NCBI GenBank assembly: GCA_015654675.1
Contig: JAATGM010000028.1
Span: 1 to 64,000, forward strand
Reading direction: 5' to 3'
DNA length: 64,000 nt
From: Planctomycetota bacterium
Lineage (GTDB): Bacteria; Planctomycetota; Phycisphaerae; UBA1845; UTPLA1
Part shown: positions 25,507 through 33,750 of the stretch, in pieces
How positions within the stretch are numbered: position 1 is the stretch's first letter
Layout: the number at the start of each line of letters is the position of its first letter
Position numbers and translations under genes: made by a program
Notes under the pieces: model-generated
The model's database searches: none
Seen by the model: only the letters and a program-made list of their open reading frames with translations
Told to the model about the DNA's origin: nothing

Positions 25507-26364
25507 ATGGTTCGCAGTCGATCAAAAAAAACAGCAATTTGGACCGGCGTGGTGGTCGCGCCGGTCGCCGCGCTCCTGTTGGCGGCGATTCTGGCATTGT
25601 GGCGGCCGGGCTGGTATCGCTCTCAGCCGACGGCGGGCGTCGATGCACAATCTGTGCGAGATGATCTTAGCGCGTCGGCGCAGTCTTTCAGCGATGCGCT
25701 GATGCAGACGGGAGAATTCGAAGTCCATCTGCGCCAGGAACAGGTCAACGGCTGGGTCGCGCGACGGGCCGAGATATACCCGATGATCGAGCGCGAGACT
25801 CCGCGGCACTGGCAGGCGCCGGTGATCGCCTTTCGCGATGGGGCGATCCGGCTGGCGGCGACTTACGACGGCGCAGGTCCGGCCGTGGTCCTCTCGGTCG
25901 ATCTGGCGGTGACGATCGACGGAGACGACATCGTTCTAAAGGCCGACGGGTGCCGCGTCGGGGCGATGCGCGTGCCCATGTGGCTGGTGCGCGACAAGCT
26001 CGCGCGACACGTGGAAATCGGCGCGGGCAAGGCATGGCGCGGCAGCCCGGAGATCAGTGGAAGTCTGCGGGATGGATTGCGAGTAGGCACGCGCGCCGTG
26101 TGGCCGAATGGGGAACGCCTCTATGACGTGCTCGCGGTGACCGCCCGTCCGGGTGAGCTGACGTTCAAGATCGATTCGCTGGGTTCGGCCTATCGCGAGC
26201 GCGACAAGCGGCGGAGCAGCCAGGAGCCGGAGGACAATCCGTTCGTGGATGAAACGCCGGCTGCCCCGACGCTTCCACCAGCGGCAGCGTCGCGACCGGC
26301 GATGGCTTCACGGCCCGGCGCGACGACAGGTCCGGCCCGGGCCTCAGACGCGCACAGCGAGTAA
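25507..26364 (+). CDS. Membrane-anchored protein of unknown function
   Basis: A 285-residue protein with an N-terminal TM segment (TGVVVAPVAALLLAAILALW) and a soluble part with LRQEQVNGWVARRAEIYP, FRDGAIRLAATYDG and IVLKADGCRVGAMRVPMWL, likely beta strands. The last 50 residues are low-complexity (Pro, Ala, Ser, Arg). The start at 25507 follows a divergent promoter region shared with the ABC operon. Its last 175 bases lie antisense to the C-terminal part of a convergent gene. Confidence 0.65.
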   Translation: MVRSRSKKTAIWTGVVVAPVAALLLAAILALWRPGWYRSQPTAGVDAQSVRDDLSASAQSFSDALMQTGEFEVHLRQEQVNGWVARRAEIYPMIERETPRHWQAPVIAFRDGAIRLAATYDGAGPAVVLSVDLAVTIDGDDIVLKADGCRVGAMRVPMWLVRDKLARHVEIGAGKAWRGSPEISGSLRDGLRVGTRAVWPNGERLYDVLAVTARPGELTFKIDSLGSAYRERDKRRSSQEPEDNPFVDETPAAPTLPPAAASRPAMASRPGATTGPARASDAHSE

Positions 26365-26675
26365 TGTCCCGCGAGGTGCGTGCCGCGGAACTCGATCTCC
26401 CAGCGGTCGGGTTGGCTGACGATGACGGTGTAATTGCCGGCGTCGTGGCGATCGACGTGTCCGCGGTTGCCGGTGAGGGGGCCTTCGAAGTCGAGATATT
26501 CGCGGCGATGATCGCCGATTGGCTGGGCGGGAATGGGGTCGGGATCGTCAGCGATCGGGGCGCGGGCGAGTCGCCATGTGGCGAGGGTGGCGCCACGATC
26601 GAGCATGAGGTCCCAATGGACGCCGTCGGCGGTGGTGTGGCGGAGGACGACAAATCGTGCGGCTTCTTCGGTCAT
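26190..26675 (-). CDS. Stand-alone LigD 3-prime-phosphoesterase-like domain protein
   Basis: A 161-residue protein whose first 110 residues match the phosphoesterase domain of bacterial LigD: RFVVLRHTTADGVHWDLMLD (the FVxxxHxxxxxHxDLxL pattern), ATWRLARAP, DHRREYLDFEG and DAGNYTV. In the full NHEJ enzyme this domain trims 3-prime ends; single-domain copies also occur alone. The final 50 residues are low complexity and antisense to the neighbouring gene. No Ku or ligase gene is in the window. The start at 26675 begins directly with the domain. Confidence 0.7.
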   Translation of the reverse strand: MTEEAARFVVLRHTTADGVHWDLMLDRGATLATWRLARAPIADDPDPIPAQPIGDHRREYLDFEGPLTGNRGHVDRHDAGNYTVIVSQPDRWEIEFRGTHLAGHYSLCASEARAGPVVAPGREAIAGRDAAAGGSVGAAGVSSTNGLSSGSWLLRRLSRSR

Positions 26676-26737
26676 ATCGAGGCCTGATGGGGTCGCTTGC
26701 GGGTGCAGAATGCGACCGCTAGCATCGGCTTGCAAGT

Positions 26738-27553
26738 ATGTCTGCTTGGATTGTGAGGCACAGTTTGTCGGGCGCGCGGGTGAAAACACTTCAGATACTG
26801 GGATTAAACGGGCTGGCGTTCCTTCTCCTCGTGGCCGGTTGCGGGCCGAGCGCTGAGGTTCGCGAATGTAATCGCATCGGTCTCGAGCAATACAACAACG
26901 GCGACTACTACGCCGCCATCGGTCAGTTTGAAAACGCGCGAAAGCTGGATCGTGAGACGCCCGAGCCGTCGTACTATCTCGGGCGCTGTTACCTGCGAAT
27001 GGCCGAGCAGAAGATGCGCGAGGACAACCTCGTGGCGGGGATGCGGTTCTGCGATCACGCCGCGGCTGATTTTGAGCGGGCCTACAGCGCCTATCCGGGC
27101 TACACCAAGGCGATTCAGGGCAAGGGCGAGGCAATGAAGCTCCGCGGGCGCGGCCAGGTGGCGCTCGAGCTGGCCGCCTGGGCGTCGGCCACGGCAGCGC
27201 CGAAGGCGAAAATGCTCATTCTCGAGGCGCACGAACTGGCCCAGCAGGGCGACTTAGATCGTTCGCTGCGGAAGCTCAAAGAGGCAGTGGCGGTCGAGCC
27301 GGACAATGCCGCCACACATGCCGAACTGGGGCGATTTTATCTGCGATGCGGCAACGACGGACCGGCTGTGACGGAGCTGCAAAAGGCATATCGGCTCGAC
27401 CCGGGCGCGCCGGGCGTCGTGTCGGCTTTGTCGGAGTTGAACGCGCTGCCGGCCAAGACGGGCAGCGAAGGGCCGATCCGGACGACGCCGCGCAGCGCGA
27501 AGGAAGAAGCGGAAGACGAAGAAGGTCCGGGCGTGGAGAAGTCGTCGCCGTAG
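26738..27553 (+). CDS. TPR-repeat lipoprotein
   Basis: A 271-residue lipoprotein. The lipobox is LLVAGC near residue 35. Two groups of TPR-like helices follow (GLEQYNNGDYYAAIGQFENARKL; GDLDRSLRKLKEAVAVEPDNAATHAELGRFYLRCG), usually protein-protein contact surfaces. The C-terminal tail is acidic. An internal GTG at 26783 would give a more standard 21-residue signal (MKTLQILGLNGLAFLLLVAGC). The upstream promoter candidate is TTGCGG-17-TAGCAT, ending 12 bases before the ATG. The next gene (AmrA) follows after 23 bases. Confidence 0.8.
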   Translation: MSAWIVRHSLSGARVKTLQILGLNGLAFLLLVAGCGPSAEVRECNRIGLEQYNNGDYYAAIGQFENARKLDRETPEPSYYLGRCYLRMAEQKMREDNLVAGMRFCDHAAADFERAYSAYPGYTKAIQGKGEAMKLRGRGQVALELAAWASATAAPKAKMLILEAHELAQQGDLDRSLRKLKEAVAVEPDNAATHAELGRFYLRCGNDGPAVTELQKAYRLDPGAPGVVSALSELNALPAKTGSEGPIRTTPRSAKEEAEDEEGPGVEKSSP

Positions 27554-27576
27554 CGGGCTGAAGCGGAGAGCCGCCG

Positions 27577-28140
27577 ATGGATGATCGCGAGCGGCAGGAA
27601 TTATTGAGCATCGCGCGGCGGGCGCTGACGGCTGTACTGTCTGAGGGCGGGGCGCAACGGGGTTCTTTCAGTGTGAAATGGGATGATCCGACGCCGCGCG
27701 GCGTCTTTGTTACGCTGCGCAATGGACGGCGGCTGCGCGGCTGCATTGGAACTTTTGCGGCGGAAAAGCCGACGCCATGGAATGTGTGGACGATGGCGGC
27801 CGCGGCGGCGAGCGATCCACGATTTCTCGATCAGCCGGTGACGCTGGCCGAAGTGCCCGAACTTTCGATCGAGATTTCCGTGCTGTCGCCGCTGCAACGG
27901 ACGGATGATCCGCTTTCGCTGCGCGTCGGAATCGATGGGGTTCACATTCGCGCGCAAGAGGGCAGCGGCTGTTTCCTGCCGGAAGTCGCGAGCGAACACG
28001 GCTGGACCGCCGAGGAATTTCTCTCGAAGTGCTGCAGCGAGAAAGCCAGCATCGCGCCGGACGCGTGGAAAGACGCGCGAACCGTTGTTTCGCTCTTCAC
28101 CGTGGAAAAAATCGAGGATGGTCGCCCGGAAACGGCCTGA
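27577..28140 (+). CDS. amrA: AMMECR1 domain protein (AmmeMemoRadiSam system protein A)
   Basis: A 187-residue AMMECR1-domain protein. The signature LRGCIG is present as NGRRLRGCIGTF, followed by WTMAAAAASDPRF, LSIEISVLSPL and CFLPEVASEHGWTAEEFLSKCCSEK, a typical series. The biochemical role is not settled; the protein is often encoded with Memo and radical SAM partners, which are absent here. GGAG is 8 bases upstream of the ATG. The gene follows the TPR lipoprotein closely. Confidence 0.9.
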   Translation: MDDRERQELLSIARRALTAVLSEGGAQRGSFSVKWDDPTPRGVFVTLRNGRRLRGCIGTFAAEKPTPWNVWTMAAAAASDPRFLDQPVTLAEVPELSIEISVLSPLQRTDDPLSLRVGIDGVHIRAQEGSGCFLPEVASEHGWTAEEFLSKCCSEKASIAPDAWKDARTVVSLFTVEKIEDGRPETA

Positions 28141-28335
28141 TCAGGGGCCGGCGGCCGGCATCGGCGTGGTCGGCTGCGTCGTGCCCGGCGGCAGCGCCTC
28201 GTCCATCGAGGCGACATAGATGGCCATGGCGCCGATCATCAGCACGACGGCCACGATCAGGGTCCAGGGCTGCTTGTGTTTCTGGATATGGTGCTCGGTG
28301 TGGGTCTCGTGATGATGGGGTCGGTCGTGACTCAT
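28141..28335 (-). CDS. Small His-rich single-TM protein
   Basis: A 64-residue protein with a His-rich N-terminus (MSHDRPHHHETHTEHHIQKHKQ), a single TM segment (WTLIVAVVLMIGAMAIYVA) and a short Pro/Thr tail. The histidine cluster hints at metal binding or membrane anchoring near metal proteins. The gene is supported by a good promoter (TTGGCT-16-TATACT) that ends 7 bases before the ATG. It converges with amrA, whose stop abuts its own. Confidence 0.7.
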   Translation of the reverse strand: MSHDRPHHHETHTEHHIQKHKQPWTLIVAVVLMIGAMAIYVASMDEALPPGTTQPTTPMPAAGP

Positions 28336-28342
28336 GCGGCGG

Positions 28343-28370
28343 AGTATAGGGAATTCACGATGGAAGCCAA
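28343..28370 (-). promoter_or_regulatory. Leaderless-type promoter of the His-rich gene
   Basis: On the minus strand TTGGCT (28370-28365), a 16-base spacer and TATACT (28348-28343); the ATG follows after 7 bases, so the transcript is expected to start at or next to the start codon. Confidence 0.6.
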
Positions 28371-28452
28371 GTGGCGTGGCCGGCGGGACGGCTCGATCGC
28401 TTGGGGTTAGAATCAGCGGCGTCAGGTAGAGCCGGGAACGCCCGCCGAATAC

Positions 28453-29898
28453 ATGCCAAAACGCAATCTTGCCTGGATTCTGGTTGTCGCGCTGATCGCG
28501 CTCTTGTTCTGGCGGATGCCGCAGACGATTGCCGGCCGGGACGAGGTCTACACCGCGTTCGCGCCGCTGGTGGATGTGCGGGCGCAGATTTTGAAGCGAT
28601 CGGCCGAGCCGGTGGATGACGAAAAGCTGTCGGCCGCGGCCTCGCACGCGGGGATCGAGGCGATGGTGCGCTCGCTGAATGATCCGTACGCAACCTATCT
28701 GGATCGAGAAACCTATCCGGCGTTCAAGAAGCAGGCCGAGGGGGTATTCGGCGGAGTCGGCGTGGATGTGCAACTGACCCCCGAGGGGCTGCGGGTGTTG
28801 TCGCGCGTGCGTGGCAGCCCGGCCGCAAAAGCAGGGCTGATGCCGGGTGAGATCATCGCGGCGATCGACGACATCAAGGCCAGCGAATTGGGACTGGTGG
28901 ATGGCGTGAACCGGCTAAGCGGCGCGCCGGGCACGCCGGTGCGGCTGCTGGTGTTGGATCGGTCGGGCAAGTCGCGGACGTTGAAGCTCACGCGGCAGAC
29001 GATCGAGATCAACCCGGTCCGCGGCTGGTCGCGCCGGCCGGACGGGGCGTGGCGCTACTGGCTGGATGAAAAGGACAAGATTGCCTACGTGCGGTTGATC
29101 AAGTTCATGCCGAACGCGCTGCGGCAGCTTGATTCGGCGGTGGGCCCGCTATTGGGTCAAGGGCTGCGCGGGTTGGTGCTCGACCTGCGCGAAAACACGG
29201 GCGGATTGCTGCGGACGGCGATCGACGTGGCCGACCGGTTTCTCGACTCGGGGCTGATCGTGGCGACCCGCGGGCCGAAGATGGACGCGCGGCAGTGGGA
29301 CGCGACGCGCGAGGACACCTACAACCCGCCGTTTCGCGTGGTGATTCTGGTGAACGGATCGACCGCCAGCGCGGCCGAAGTGGTGGCCGGGGCGCTGCAT
29401 GATCATGGCCGGGCGGTCGTGGTGGGCGAGCGATCGTACGGCAAAGGAAGTGTTCAGGAGCTGATTCCGCTGGAAGACGGCCAATCGGCGATCAAGCTGA
29501 CGACCGGGCATTACTACCTGCCGAGCGGTATCTGTCTGCAGAAGCGGCCCGGGGCGGGGCCGAATGAGAAGTGGGGCGTCGAGCCGGACGTGGTGGTGGC
29601 GCTGAGCGAGGGCGAGCGGCGGCGCTGGCTCGAGGCGTGGTATCTGGCGGGAGCCGAATCGGCGGACGAGGCCGATGTATCGACTGAAGAGTCGGCGAGC
29701 GAGAGCCGGCCGGCGTCGCAGCCGACGATTGACGAGCTTGCCCTTGAGCGGGCGTTGGAGTCGGATCGTCATCTGGCCGAGGCGCTCAAGCTGCTGAGAA
29801 GTCCGGAGCGGACTTCGGGCGCGACCGGAGCGACGACGGCGGCGCGCGGCACGGCAAGCGAACATGCGGGCGATCGGCGGGCGGCGCGCTCGCCATGA
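28453..29898 (+). CDS. S41 family carboxyl-terminal processing peptidase
   Basis: A 481-residue periplasmic serine protease of the CtpA/Tsp type. It has an N-terminal TM/signal segment, a PDZ domain (GVFGGVGVDVQLTPEGL, PAAKAGLMPGEIIAAIDD) and a catalytic core with GLVLDLRENTGGLL, the nucleophile serine in NGSTASAAEVVAGAL and the general-base lysine in GERSYGKGSVQ. The C-terminal 90 residues are low-complexity. Its stop overlaps the tsaD start by 4 bases. Confidence 0.93.
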   Translation: MPKRNLAWILVVALIALLFWRMPQTIAGRDEVYTAFAPLVDVRAQILKRSAEPVDDEKLSAAASHAGIEAMVRSLNDPYATYLDRETYPAFKKQAEGVFGGVGVDVQLTPEGLRVLSRVRGSPAAKAGLMPGEIIAAIDDIKASELGLVDGVNRLSGAPGTPVRLLVLDRSGKSRTLKLTRQTIEINPVRGWSRRPDGAWRYWLDEKDKIAYVRLIKFMPNALRQLDSAVGPLLGQGLRGLVLDLRENTGGLLRTAIDVADRFLDSGLIVATRGPKMDARQWDATREDTYNPPFRVVILVNGSTASAAEVVAGALHDHGRAVVVGERSYGKGSVQELIPLEDGQSAIKLTTGHYYLPSGICLQKRPGAGPNEKWGVEPDVVVALSEGERRRWLEAWYLAGAESADEADVSTEESASESRPASQPTIDELALERALESDRHLAEALKLLRSPERTSGATGATTAARGTASEHAGDRRAARSP

Positions 29899-30911
29899 CG
29901 CTGGTTCTGGGGATCGAGACGTCGTGCGACGAGACATCGGCGGCGGTAGTGGCGAATGGGCGGGATGTTCGCAGCAACCTGATCGCGACGCAGTATGACC
30001 TGCATGCGAAATATGGCGGCGTGGTGCCGGAGATCGCTTCGCGCGCGCACATCGAGCGGCTGGATGGGCTGATCGTTGCGGCCCTGGACGAGGCCGGCAC
30101 GCGGGCGGAAGAGATCGACGCAATCGCGGTGACGCACACGCCGGGGCTGATCGGGGCGCTGCTGATTGGTGTCACGGCGGCCAAGACGCTGGCGTGGGCG
30201 TGGGATCGGCCGCTGGTGGGGGTGAACCATATTCATGCGCACGCCACCAGCGCGGCGATCGACGGGCCGGAAGAGATTTGGCCGGCCGTGGCGCTGGTGG
30301 TGTCGGGCGGCCATTCGTCGCTTTTTCATGTGCGTGATTTCGATTCGATCGAGCTGATGGGCCGCACGGTCGATGACGCGGCCGGCGAGGCGTTTGATAA
30401 GGTCGCGGCGATTCTGAACCTCGGCTATCCGGGCGGGCCGGTGGTCGATCGGCTGGCGCGACAGGGCGATGCCGCAAAGATCGCATTTCCGCGGACGATG
30501 CTGGCGGCGGGGTCACTCGATTTTTCCTTTTCGGGGTTGAAGACGGCCGTGTTGTATCACGTTCACGGCCCGGGAAAGACCAGCGGCGGGCTGGAAAAGC
30601 TCGTATCGGGCGATGTGGCCGACATCTGCGCCAGTTTCTCCGCGGCGGTAGTGGACGTGCTAGTCGCCAAGACAATGCTGGCCGCCGAGCGAGCGGGCGT
30701 AACGCGCGTGGTGGTCGGCGGCGGAGTGGCGGCCAACTCGATGCTGCGCGAGCGACTGACGACGGCCTGCACGAAACGCGGGCTGGACCTCGTCCTGACG
30801 CCGCCGGCATATTGCACCGACAACGCGGCCATGATCGCGGCGCACGGATATCAGCTATTGAAGCGGGGGCGAGTGAGCGATTTGTATCTGTCGGCGACAG
30901 CGAGCGGCTAG
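29895..30911 (+). CDS. tsaD: tRNA N6-threonylcarbamoyladenosine synthase subunit TsaD
   Basis: A 338-residue ASKHA-fold ATPase that transfers threonylcarbamoyl to A37 of ANN-decoding tRNAs with TsaB and TsaE. The metal ligands lie in NHIHAHATSA (residues 111-120); GIETSCDETS at the start, GGHSSLF, DDAAGEAFDKVA, FSGLKTAV and the C-terminal YCTDNAAMIA are diagnostic. It is translationally coupled to the S41 protease (ATGA). TsaB and TsaE were not seen in the window. Confidence 0.96.
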   Translation: MTLVLGIETSCDETSAAVVANGRDVRSNLIATQYDLHAKYGGVVPEIASRAHIERLDGLIVAALDEAGTRAEEIDAIAVTHTPGLIGALLIGVTAAKTLAWAWDRPLVGVNHIHAHATSAAIDGPEEIWPAVALVVSGGHSSLFHVRDFDSIELMGRTVDDAAGEAFDKVAAILNLGYPGGPVVDRLARQGDAAKIAFPRTMLAAGSLDFSFSGLKTAVLYHVHGPGKTSGGLEKLVSGDVADICASFSAAVVDVLVAKTMLAAERAGVTRVVVGGGVAANSMLRERLTTACTKRGLDLVLTPPAYCTDNAAMIAAHGYQLLKRGRVSDLYLSATASG

Positions 30912-30914
30912 CGT

Positions 30915-31304
30915 TCAGATGCGGGGGAGGCGGGGGATTCGGTCGAAGTGCTTGTCGCGCGAGTAAAGCACAAGATCGTGTTGCAGGGTCAGGGCGGCGA
31001 TCCAGACGTCATTGGTGGGAATCGGTGTACCGGCGGCACGCAAGTCGGCGAAGACGGCTGCATAGACGCGCGTGGTTCCTTCGTCGGCGAAGAGCACCTC
31101 GACTCGTGGGGAATGCAGGAAGCTGCTCATCGCTTGCTCATTCTTTGTGGAATTTCGCCCGAGGCGAAATCCGGCCCGAAGCTCGGCCAGCACAATGAAA
31201 GGCAGGGCAATGCGTTGCGCGGCGCGCAGCTTGGTAAGCGCATCGTCGTCGCCGCGACAGAGGTCCGTGTATCGATTGGCGTCGATCGCGATGCTCAGCG
31301 CCAT
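30915..31304 (-). CDS. vapC: VapC-family PIN-domain toxin ribonuclease
   Basis: A 129-residue PIN nuclease. Acidic residues are D8 (AIDANRYTD), E41 (VLAELRAG), D99 (TNDVWIAAL) and D117 (YSRDKHFDRIP), the usual DEDD quartet. Related toxins cut initiator tRNA or other RNAs. The start at 31304 lies 10 bases inside the antitoxin gene, the usual coupled arrangement. The gene ends 4 bases from tsaD, which is convergent. Confidence 0.88.
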   Translation of the reverse strand: MALSIAIDANRYTDLCRGDDDALTKLRAAQRIALPFIVLAELRAGFRLGRNSTKNEQAMSSFLHSPRVEVLFADEGTTRVYAAVFADLRAAGTPIPTNDVWIAALTLQHDLVLYSRDKHFDRIPRLPRI

Positions 31305-31561
31305 AGGTCTTCGTCGATGACGTCCTGGGCGGCGATGGCGGCATCGAATTCGGGGTCTTCCACCCACGTGCCAATGAGGTGATCGAGGTCGTGGTAGGTG
31401 CGGGGCGTGTCCGCCAGACCCGATCCGTTGCGAAGTGCGTCGAGAGCGACTTCATTCAGACTGCGGCGCTCGCGTTCGGCGCGATTGCGAAGCGCCCGGT
31501 CAACCTCGGGTGGTACGCCGCGAATGGTGTATTGTTGCCTCTTGGCCTCGCGCGACTTCAT
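31295..31561 (-). CDS. VapB/FitA-like ribbon-helix-helix antitoxin
   Basis: An 88-residue protein. The N-terminal half reads like a RHH DNA-binding domain (QQYTIRGVPPEVDRALRNRAERERRSLNEVALDALRNG, here a strand, two helices and the SLNE turn); the C-terminal half (HDLDHLIGTWVEDPEFDAAIAAQDVIDEDLW) is the toxin-wrapping tail. It precedes and overlaps the VapC gene. Its promoter gives an expected start exactly at the ATG. Confidence 0.85.
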   Translation of the reverse strand: MKSREAKRQQYTIRGVPPEVDRALRNRAERERRSLNEVALDALRNGSGLADTPRTYHDLDHLIGTWVEDPEFDAAIAAQDVIDEDLWR

Positions 31562-31567
31562 GTAGGC

Positions 31568-31596
31568 AGTATATGAATGCATGTGCAGGCAATCAA
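31568..31596 (-). promoter_or_regulatory. Leaderless-type promoter of the toxin-antitoxin pair
   Basis: On the minus strand TTGATT (31596-31591), a 17-base spacer and TATACT (31573-31568), then 6 bases and ATG. The spacer contains the palindrome ATGCAT flanked by GTGC, a possible operator for the RHH antitoxin. Confidence 0.65.
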
Positions 31597-31675
31597 GTAG
31601 GCGTGGCCCTTTGGCTGGCGACGGCGCATAGGCAGGCCTGCTAAACTGTGGCCCGACCCATTCAAGAGGTGATTG

Positions 31676-32584
31676 ATGCGGCTGTGCTATTTCTTCAACA
31701 GTGAGCGGGATCGAGACGAGGCGGCCATGCGGCGAGTGCCGCGCGGCGGCAAGCTGGGAGCGGTCGTCGGCGACGTGGTGCACGAGCTGGCCGTGCCGGC
31801 CGAGCTGCTGCGCGACGGATTCGAATGGGCCGACGGCGCCTTCGACGCACTGACGAAGCTCAAGCCCGGCCCGGCCGTCGGACCGCTCGACTCCGTGTGG
31901 CTCGGCGCACCGATGATCCGCCCAAGCCAGTACCTCGACTTCTACGCCTTCGAGCAGCATGTTAAGACGGCTCGCAAGCTGCGCGGCTTCGACTTCGTCG
32001 ACCCCGCCTGGTACGAGGTGCCGGCCTATTACAACTCGAACGCGACCACGCTCTACGGCCACAAGCAGACGGTTCGCTTCCCGGCCGACGAAGACAAGAT
32101 GGACTACGAGTGCGAAATGGCCTGCGTGATCGGACGGACGATCCGCAACGCGACCGAGGCGACCGCCCGCGAGGCGATCGGCGGTTACACCATCCTGAAC
32201 GACTTGTCGTCGCGCAGCCGGCAGCGAAAGGTGATGACCATCGGCATGGGACCGGCCCCAGGGAAGGACTTCGGCAGTTCGATCGGCCCGGTGCTGGTGA
32301 CGAAGGACGAAATGGGCGACCTCGCGGATGTCGGCATGCGGGCCTTCGTCAATGGCGAGCAGTGGACCAACGGCCGCTTCGGCACCATCCACTACAGCTT
32401 CGAGCAGATGATCGTCTTCGCGTCGCGCTCGCGGACGTTGTTCCCCGGCGATGTGCTCGGCTCGGGCACGGTGGGCGGCGGCTGCGGGCTGGAGCTGGGC
32501 AAGTTTCTCAAGCCGGGCGACGTGGTGCGGATGGAGATCGATCGCATCGGGGTGCTCGAGAATCGCGTCGAGCGCGATTCGTAG
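31676..32584 (+). CDS. Fumarylacetoacetate hydrolase (FAH) family protein
   Basis: A 302-residue enzyme of the FAH superfamily (hydrolases or decarboxylases of beta-diketo acids). Metal-site residues occur in MDYECEMACVIG (ExE) and later in GGYTILNDLSSRSRQ; the C-terminal pattern DVLGSGTVGGGCGLE is diagnostic. The substrate cannot be told. ATG 31676 has AGAGGTG just upstream. The gene is divergent from the toxin-antitoxin pair. Confidence 0.88.
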   Translation: MRLCYFFNSERDRDEAAMRRVPRGGKLGAVVGDVVHELAVPAELLRDGFEWADGAFDALTKLKPGPAVGPLDSVWLGAPMIRPSQYLDFYAFEQHVKTARKLRGFDFVDPAWYEVPAYYNSNATTLYGHKQTVRFPADEDKMDYECEMACVIGRTIRNATEATAREAIGGYTILNDLSSRSRQRKVMTIGMGPAPGKDFGSSIGPVLVTKDEMGDLADVGMRAFVNGEQWTNGRFGTIHYSFEQMIVFASRSRTLFPGDVLGSGTVGGGCGLELGKFLKPGDVVRMEIDRIGVLENRVERDS

Positions 32585-32712
32585 TCGTCGCAAAAGCTGC
32601 GCGGAAAATTAAATCGATTTTCAAAACGTTCGAACCGCATCGGCGCGCGGGCGTATCGGATGCAGCGGCTTCGTGACGGATCGCGAGGCCTGATCGAAAC
32701 AGGGAGGTTTTC

Positions 32713-33564
32713 ATGTCCGCGTTGATTCCAATATTGACCGTTCTCGCACTCGCCGCCCCGCCCGAGCCCAAACCCGTCGACGCCCCGGACCTCGGCCGCG
32801 TCAACTTCGCCGAACGCTTCAAGGGTTTCGAGGGCTGCTTCGTCCTGCGCCCGGTGGGCGGCGAGTGGACCGTGCGTTATCAGGACGCCCGCTGCGCCAA
32901 GCCACTCTCGCCCTGCAGCACCTTCAAGATCTTCAGCGCCCTCGCCGGCCTCGACTGCGGCGTCCTGGCCGACGGAAACACCATGTACAAATGGGACGGC
33001 AAGCCCAAGAGCCGCCCCGAATGGCAGCGCGACCACACCCTCGCCTCCGCCATTCAGGCCTCGGTCGTCTGGTACTTCCAGAAAGTCGCCGAGCAGATCG
33101 GCTCGAAGCGCATGGCCGCCTACCTCGCCGCCGCCGACTACGGCAACAAGGACAGCTCGGGTGGCCTGACGATGTTCTGGCTGAATTCGACGCTCAAGAT
33201 CTCCGCCGACGAGCAGGTCCGCTTTCTCGACAAACTCTACGGCGGCAAGCTGCCCTTCAGCGGCCGCGCGGTTGAAACGCTCAAGCCCCTGCTGGTCATC
33301 AAGCGCGGACCGGGCTGGGTCTTCGCCGGCAAGACCGGAAGCTGGGACAGTTCGCCGGCCACGAACGAAAAGAGCGGCGCGAAGCGGAATGACAAGAACT
33401 GGCTCGGCTGGTTCGTCGGCTGCGTCGAGTCAGGCGGCCGGCAGTACGTCTTCGCCGCCAACATTCGCGGCGCCACCGGCCGCACGCTCGAAGCCGCGGG
33501 CGGCCCGACCTGCCGCGAAATCGTCTTCAAAATCCTGGGCGACCTGGGGCTCGTGACGGAATAG
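32713..33564 (+). CDS. Class D beta-lactamase-like (OXA-type) penicillin-binding serine hydrolase
   Basis: A 283-residue exported protein of the class D beta-lactamase fold. All signature positions are present: STFK (69-72), SVV (117-119), the class D YGN (143-145) and KTGS (207-210), with FWLNSTLKIS between. A short signal peptide precedes (MSALIPILTVLALAAP). The catalytic lysine of STFK could be carboxylated as in OXA enzymes. GGGAGG lies 5 bases before the ATG. It could be a true beta-lactamase or a related sensor domain; no transmembrane receptor part is attached. There is no mobile element nearby. Confidence 0.85.
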   Translation: MSALIPILTVLALAAPPEPKPVDAPDLGRVNFAERFKGFEGCFVLRPVGGEWTVRYQDARCAKPLSPCSTFKIFSALAGLDCGVLADGNTMYKWDGKPKSRPEWQRDHTLASAIQASVVWYFQKVAEQIGSKRMAAYLAAADYGNKDSSGGLTMFWLNSTLKISADEQVRFLDKLYGGKLPFSGRAVETLKPLLVIKRGPGWVFAGKTGSWDSSPATNEKSGAKRNDKNWLGWFVGCVESGGRQYVFAANIRGATGRTLEAAGGPTCREIVFKILGDLGLVTE

Positions 33565-33708
33565 GGAACCGGACGGAGGGGAAACGCATCGGCCGCGCGC
33601 CGGCCGCGCCTTGTGGCGCGCCGCGCGCGGTCGTGCTATTTCCGGGCCGATCGAACATAGCGCCGGCCGCGCGGAGAGCGGAGCAGTCCGGCTTAGCATG
33701 ATTCTTTA

Positions 33709-33738
33709 TTGAGTCCCGTAAGATCTGCGGCGTAGAAT
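33709..33738 (+). promoter_or_regulatory. Promoter of PEP-CTERM gene at 33751
   Basis: TTGAGT (33709-33714), an 18-base spacer and TAGAAT (33733-33738). The ATG is 12 bases further, giving an expected leader of only about 5 bases. Confidence 0.5.
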
Positions 33739-33750
33739 GGGTCTACACCA

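Noticed and set aside
31295-32593. 432-residue reading frame on the minus strand covering the FAH gene
   Set aside because: Only its last 88 residues are a real gene (the antitoxin); the rest is the shadow of the FAH-family gene.
33590-33640. GC-rich inverted repeats after the beta-lactamase-like gene
   Set aside because: Alternating GC/CG sequence gives many chance pairings and no T tract follows; a terminator cannot be claimed.
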